A stretch of 64,000 bases of DNA from Brienomyrus brachyistius. Taxonomy: Eukaryota > Chordata > Actinopteri > Osteoglossiformes > Mormyridae. Within the stretch, counting starts at the first letter, position 1. Each line of letters starts with the position of its first letter. A program made the translations under genes and the position numbers. The stretch is from NCBI RefSeq assembly GCF_023856365.1, contig NC_064535.1, positions 10,870,363-10,934,362 on the forward strand. Direction: 5' to 3'. Shown piece after piece: positions 60,331 through 64,000 of this stretch. The notes beneath the pieces are model-generated. The model saw only the letters and a program-made list of their open reading frames with translations. It was not told the DNA's origin and made no database searches.

Positions 60331-60799
60331 GTCTAATTAAATATCAGTAACTAACAGGTGGTATGTATTTAAAAGTTGCACAACACAATAAATCATTAGT
60401 TGCACAAACTTTACCAGCAAAAGGATGGAGTTTGAAAGTGATATCAAGGATCATAGTACGGGTTTAACAGTTGAATAAGAATGAGACCGACGTAACACCA
60501 GGGAGAAAGGGTAGGGAAAGTCATGGTCTAACCTGCTAAATCATTTCATCATGAAAGATTAATCTGTGAAACTGAAACGACAGCGATAACAAAAACACCA
60601 AATCGAGAAAATATCAATAATGTTATAATCAGAAATACTATCAGAAATACTATTGACAGCTTTATACATTTGAGTGTCCACTTATTACACAAAGTCTTTA
60701 ATATTTTTTAAGACCAGTTACAGATAACCGCCATAGAAACGGAGCCAACATTAGTTAGATTCTCTAATTGAAATTCCAGAACGTTCTGATTCTATTTTC
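60331..60799. other. Intergenic, nothing recognised
   Basis: AT-rich sequence without a recognisable feature. Confidence 0.45.
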
Positions 60800-61010
60800 A
60801 GCTTGAAATGAGGGAAGGCCCAGATGGGATACCCAGACACATCTATAAAAAGTTCAAGGATAAATTATTGGCCCCACTGTTAGATATGTTTGAGGAAACT
60901 GTCACTTCTGGTCAGTTACTGACCTCACTGTAGAATTCATTAATAAGATGTTGCCAGGATTACTTCTTTTAAAAAGGCTAGAGATATACAGTACTCCTCT
61001 TATAGATTCA
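60800..61010 (+). mobile_element. L1/Tx1-type LINE RT fragment
   Basis: Reads REGPDGIP/HIYKKFKDKLLAPLLD and MFEETVTSGQLLTSL, matching the GPDGLPIEFYK...LAPLLLEMFNE part of L1/Tx1-clade reverse transcriptase. Only this part is present. Confidence 0.65.
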
Positions 61011-61013
61011 GAC

Positions 61014-61330
61014 CTAAGTATTCAGACCAAAATCAAGCAACTTACTGGACAATAGAATAATACTTCAATATTTATTTCCGTATTAAATTTTAACTAAAAA
61101 AAATAATACTCAAAATCAATTATCAGTTTGAGTTTCACATCACAAAGTTTTAAAAAAAAACTTTTAAAATGACATATGCTATTTGCTTGGGAATTCAGAC
61201 CCTTGAACTCAATATTTAGTGCAGGCATGTTCGACAACAATTACAGCTTCAAGTGCTTTTAGTAGTTTACTAGTTGTTTTGGTCAAAACCTCATTGATCT
61301 GACTATGATAGAGAAACTGGGAATAAAGCA
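61014..61330. mobile_element. Tc1-like terminal fragment
   Basis: AAGTATTCAGACCAAAATC and GGGAATTCAGACCCTTGAAC, then AACAATTACAGCTTCAAG, wording of a common fish Tc1/mariner element end. No coding remains. Confidence 0.45.
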
Positions 61331-61564
61331 TTATTGCCCAATAATTGCATTAATTATTCCTTTGGATATGAGCTTGGGCAAGCACTCAATACTTGTCATA
61401 AATCTTTAAGTCATAAGTTTTGCCTGGGTCATGGTAGAGACCTTTTATCAAAGAAAGGCTATCATATTCTAAGTTACTGTAATAGCCCTCCTGGAACTTG
61501 AACTGGCTAGATATCACCTAACTAAGTTGGTATTGCCTAAACTAATTCAGATAACATTTTAATT

Positions 61565-61680
61565 ATCCGTCCATCCATCCGTCTTGTAATTGCTTATTCT
61601 GATCAGGGTCATGCTGAGGATTGGACCCCATCCCAGGAGGCTTAGGGCCCAAGGGTTGCATCTTGGGTGGGATCCAATAT
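61565..61680 (+). repeat. L2/SINE-type module fragment
   Basis: TCCGTCCATCCATCCGTC, then CTGATCAGGGTCATGCTGAGG and ACCCCATCCCAGGAGG. Confidence 0.65.
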
Positions 61681-62059
61681 AAGTAAAATGATTACAAAAA
61701 ATTGTAATACTTTAAATTGACTGCACCCTCATTATGCAATCAGTATGCATTTATAGAACATTCATAAGCAGCATGTAAGTATATTTTAACATTCTAACAT
61801 ATGTAGCATAATGTTTGTTAGTATCATTTAATGCTTATTAGTAATGTACGTTAAAGCTATTAAGGTATGTTAGGATGTACATGAATGTTCTATGAATGCA
61901 TTATAAAGGAATTATGAAGGTACAGTTAATGTAAAGCGTGACACAAAAAATAAACATATCATGATTTAACCATTCTTCTCAAACACAGAACATTTTATTG
62001 TGTATTTTCCCCCCAAAATGATTTTATTTGTTATGAAAATCTGTTCTTTTTAGCTGGTC

Positions 62060-62700
62060 TCCAGGAACTGCATTGCTGCCTTTCACCAGTACCCAGGCCA
62101 AAAATATGAGGTTACATACATGTAAAATCCATTTGCCATTCATCACCATGAGGAAAACCAAAGAGTTCTTAGGTGAAAAGAGACTGATAACTGTTGAACT
62201 ACACTGATCAGGTAACAAATAATAATAACAATATGAGTTTGAGATGTCTGGCCAAGAAGAGTATGTGCATATTGCTTCCATGCACAGTGAAGAAGACGGT
62301 GAGGCAGGAAAAGAAGAATTCATGGACGAAAGTTTCAGAACTGCATGCTTTAATGGAATATTTGTGGTTGTAGTATAAAAAAAATCACTATTAGATACCA
62401 CCTCCATGTCAGCAAGTTCATTGGAAGGATTGCACACAATAAGCTCTTACTGAGCTCAACCCACACTGCAGAGCCTGAACTTTGTCAGGCATCATTGCAA
62501 TTACAATTGGAACTGTGTGTTGTGGTTTGATGAGACCAAAATAGAACCCTTTGTTCATGCACACCATCGGTATGTTTGGCACTGAAAGACAATTGCATGC
62601 TAGGGAAAGCACCTGATACCCACAGTAAAATATGGTGGTACATCATTGACGCTTTGGGGCAGTTTCTTTGCTAATAGACCGGGGATCTCGTGACGACCAA
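62060..62700 (+). mobile_element. Decayed Tc1/mariner transposase
   Basis: About 62150 reads MRKTKEFLGEKR, a Tc1 N-terminal start (cf. MRKTKELS). About 62505-62640 reads WFDETKIEPFVHAHHRYVWH, the WSDETKIELFG...RYVWR region containing a catalytic aspartate, then IPTVKYGGTSLTLWG (KHGGGSIMLWG). Frames are broken and the C terminus is missing. A minus-strand open frame at 62024-62437 is antisense to it. Confidence 0.75.
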
Positions 62701-63295
62701 TGACATAATGAATTCCACTAAGTAGCAGGATAATTATGCCCAAAACCTAATTCCCTCTGCTTAAGAGTTTAGAATTTGGCCATAGGTCCCATATGTGAAA
62801 ATCAACACAGAAATGCAGGAACACAAAACAAATAATATTTCAATGTTCCTCTTGGTCTCCTTACTCAAACTTGTGGTCTGATTTGAAGAAGGCAAGCCAA
62901 AGAATATAAATGATCTTCTGCACTGAGGTGCGGTTTGCCATACTTTAAGAGAAGAGGCCTTACTGGGTGTCCTGTATGCAGAATTTAAATGTATGTCCTG
63001 TAGTCATTTATAAGCCACACTACTTGTACTACTTGTATACTTTTATTGCTTTATAGACAACATGGAAATCACCTATATAACAGGAGTAAATGACACAGGT
63101 AAAACATTAAATAAACAAAGATGCTGTGGAGAATGATGAGTTAAGAGTACATGTTAAATTTTATAGCACTGAATACTGAGATGTCCCAGTTATAATAAAT
63201 TTTTCTCAGCAGTCAGTATATGGGATTGTCAGTGTATTTGGCTAGACGCATAACTACAAAGAGTTTGATACTGAGAACATTGTCTTCATTATACA
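62701..63295. other. Intergenic, nothing recognised
   Basis: AT-rich sequence without a recognisable feature. Confidence 0.45.
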
Positions 63296-63838
63296 TACAC
63301 TCAGTGACCACTTTATTATGTACCGATACAGGATTCCAGGTAGGACTCCGCTTTTGTCTCCAGAAGGACTTAAAGGGTTGATGAGTTGTGTGCTCAGAGA
63401 TGCCTTTTTAAATGCCACTGCTGTACTTTAGTTGTCATTATTTCAATCGTACCCATTCAGTTACCTTTAACAAAAATGGCAGTCCTCCTCTAACTTCTCT
63501 CATTAAAAAGGTGTTTTTTTGCACACAACACTTTCCGCAACTGAATGTTTTGGGTTTTTCTGTTTATCGCACTGTTTCCCTGTAAACTCTAGACACTGTA
63601 GGACATGAGAAACGCAAGAGGGCGGCTGTTTCTGACATTTTGGAACCACCGTGTTTGGCACCAACAATAACAACACACCAATCACTGGGATCATGCATCC
63701 TTGCTGTTATAATGCTTAGCTGCAGCGTAAATTAACCTCTTGACCCTGTCTATGTGTTCTGTGTATTCAGTGGCAGCCACATGATTCACTGTGTGTAGGA
63801 GCGAGCCGTTCGTGTTAAATAAAGTGGCCACAGAGTGT
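63296..63838. mobile_element. Internally deleted Tc1-like transposon with both ends
   Basis: The left end is CACTCAGTGACCACTTTATT after TA; the right end is AATAAAGTGGCCACAGAGTG, an inverted repeat of the first. The interior keeps scraps of the full-length fish element (a TTCTGTTTATCGCACTG...CTCTAGACACTGTAGG part and TGGCACCAACAA). At 543 bp it is about a third of a full-length element and cannot encode transposase. Confidence 0.8.
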
Positions 63839-64000
63839 CTGCTACTACTTTACAAACATCGTAGGAATAACGTTCTTTTTCTCATTACTTTCTCATCCAA
63901 AATGTATTTTCGGCATTAGGTGTTACAATCTGAAATGCGCTACGAAATATGGCTGTTGGAAATACAGATTAATACGCAGGCCAGAGGATATTTTGTCTTT
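63839..64000. other. Window end, nothing recognised
   Basis: No feature can be supported in this short stretch. Confidence 0.5.

Noticed and set aside
62024..62437. 137-residue minus-strand open frame with hydrophobic segments
   Set aside because: Antisense to a Tc1 transposase relic whose plus-strand motifs are recognisable.

Overview
The window looks like the nuclear genome of a ray-finned fish. It is AT-rich, full of decayed Tc1/mariner, L2/CR1-type LINE and Ty3/gypsy copies, and carries a split vertebrate gene. I cannot name the species.

The only host protein-coding gene I can support is RAB11FIP2, the Rab11 family-interacting protein 2, on the minus strand. The ATG is near 24255 and the stop at 4822. 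Four exons are visible: the C2-domain exon (23903-24255), a second exon (11745-12133), the NPF-motif exon (8944-9254) and the last exon with the Rab11-binding helix (4822-5040). Reading-frame bookkeeping says at least two short exons are missing from this list. One candidate (10877-10959) fits the required phases exactly. A GC-rich, CpG-containing stretch at about 24840-25000 is the likely promoter.

The gene's introns are dense with repeats. These include a Tc1 relic with a nested 165-bp hAT-type MITE and its 8-bp target duplication, two full-length Tc1-type MITEs in tandem orientation, LINE relics, a gypsy relic and a 34-bp minisatellite with CRE-like cores. A 32-bp minisatellite of about 35 units lies beyond the gene's 3' side (690-1809).

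Upstream of the gene, 29008-37630 is a complete, apparently young Ty3/gypsy LTR retrotransposon of 8623 bp on the minus strand. It has LTRs of 1511 and 1563 bp, a 4-bp target duplication (TATA), an 18-nt primer binding site matching tRNA-Ser, gag with a CCHC knuckle, and a single pol frame with intact-looking protease, reverse transcriptase, RNase H and integrase motifs, then a polypurine tract. Each LTR contains a 26-bp tandem array. The LTR length difference (52 bp) is exactly two array units, and the rest of the LTRs matches by eye. The element has no recognisable env.

From 37635 to the end I see no host gene. The region holds older, frame-broken gypsy pol fragments (integrase at 39 kb, RT at 56 kb, RT to integrase/chromo-like end at 58.7-60.3 kb), Tc1 relics (38.4, 44.1, 61, 62 and 63.3 kb), LINE relics, microsatellites and long AT-rich stretches with nothing I recognise. 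All family assignments were made by eye from conserved motifs; no database search was run.
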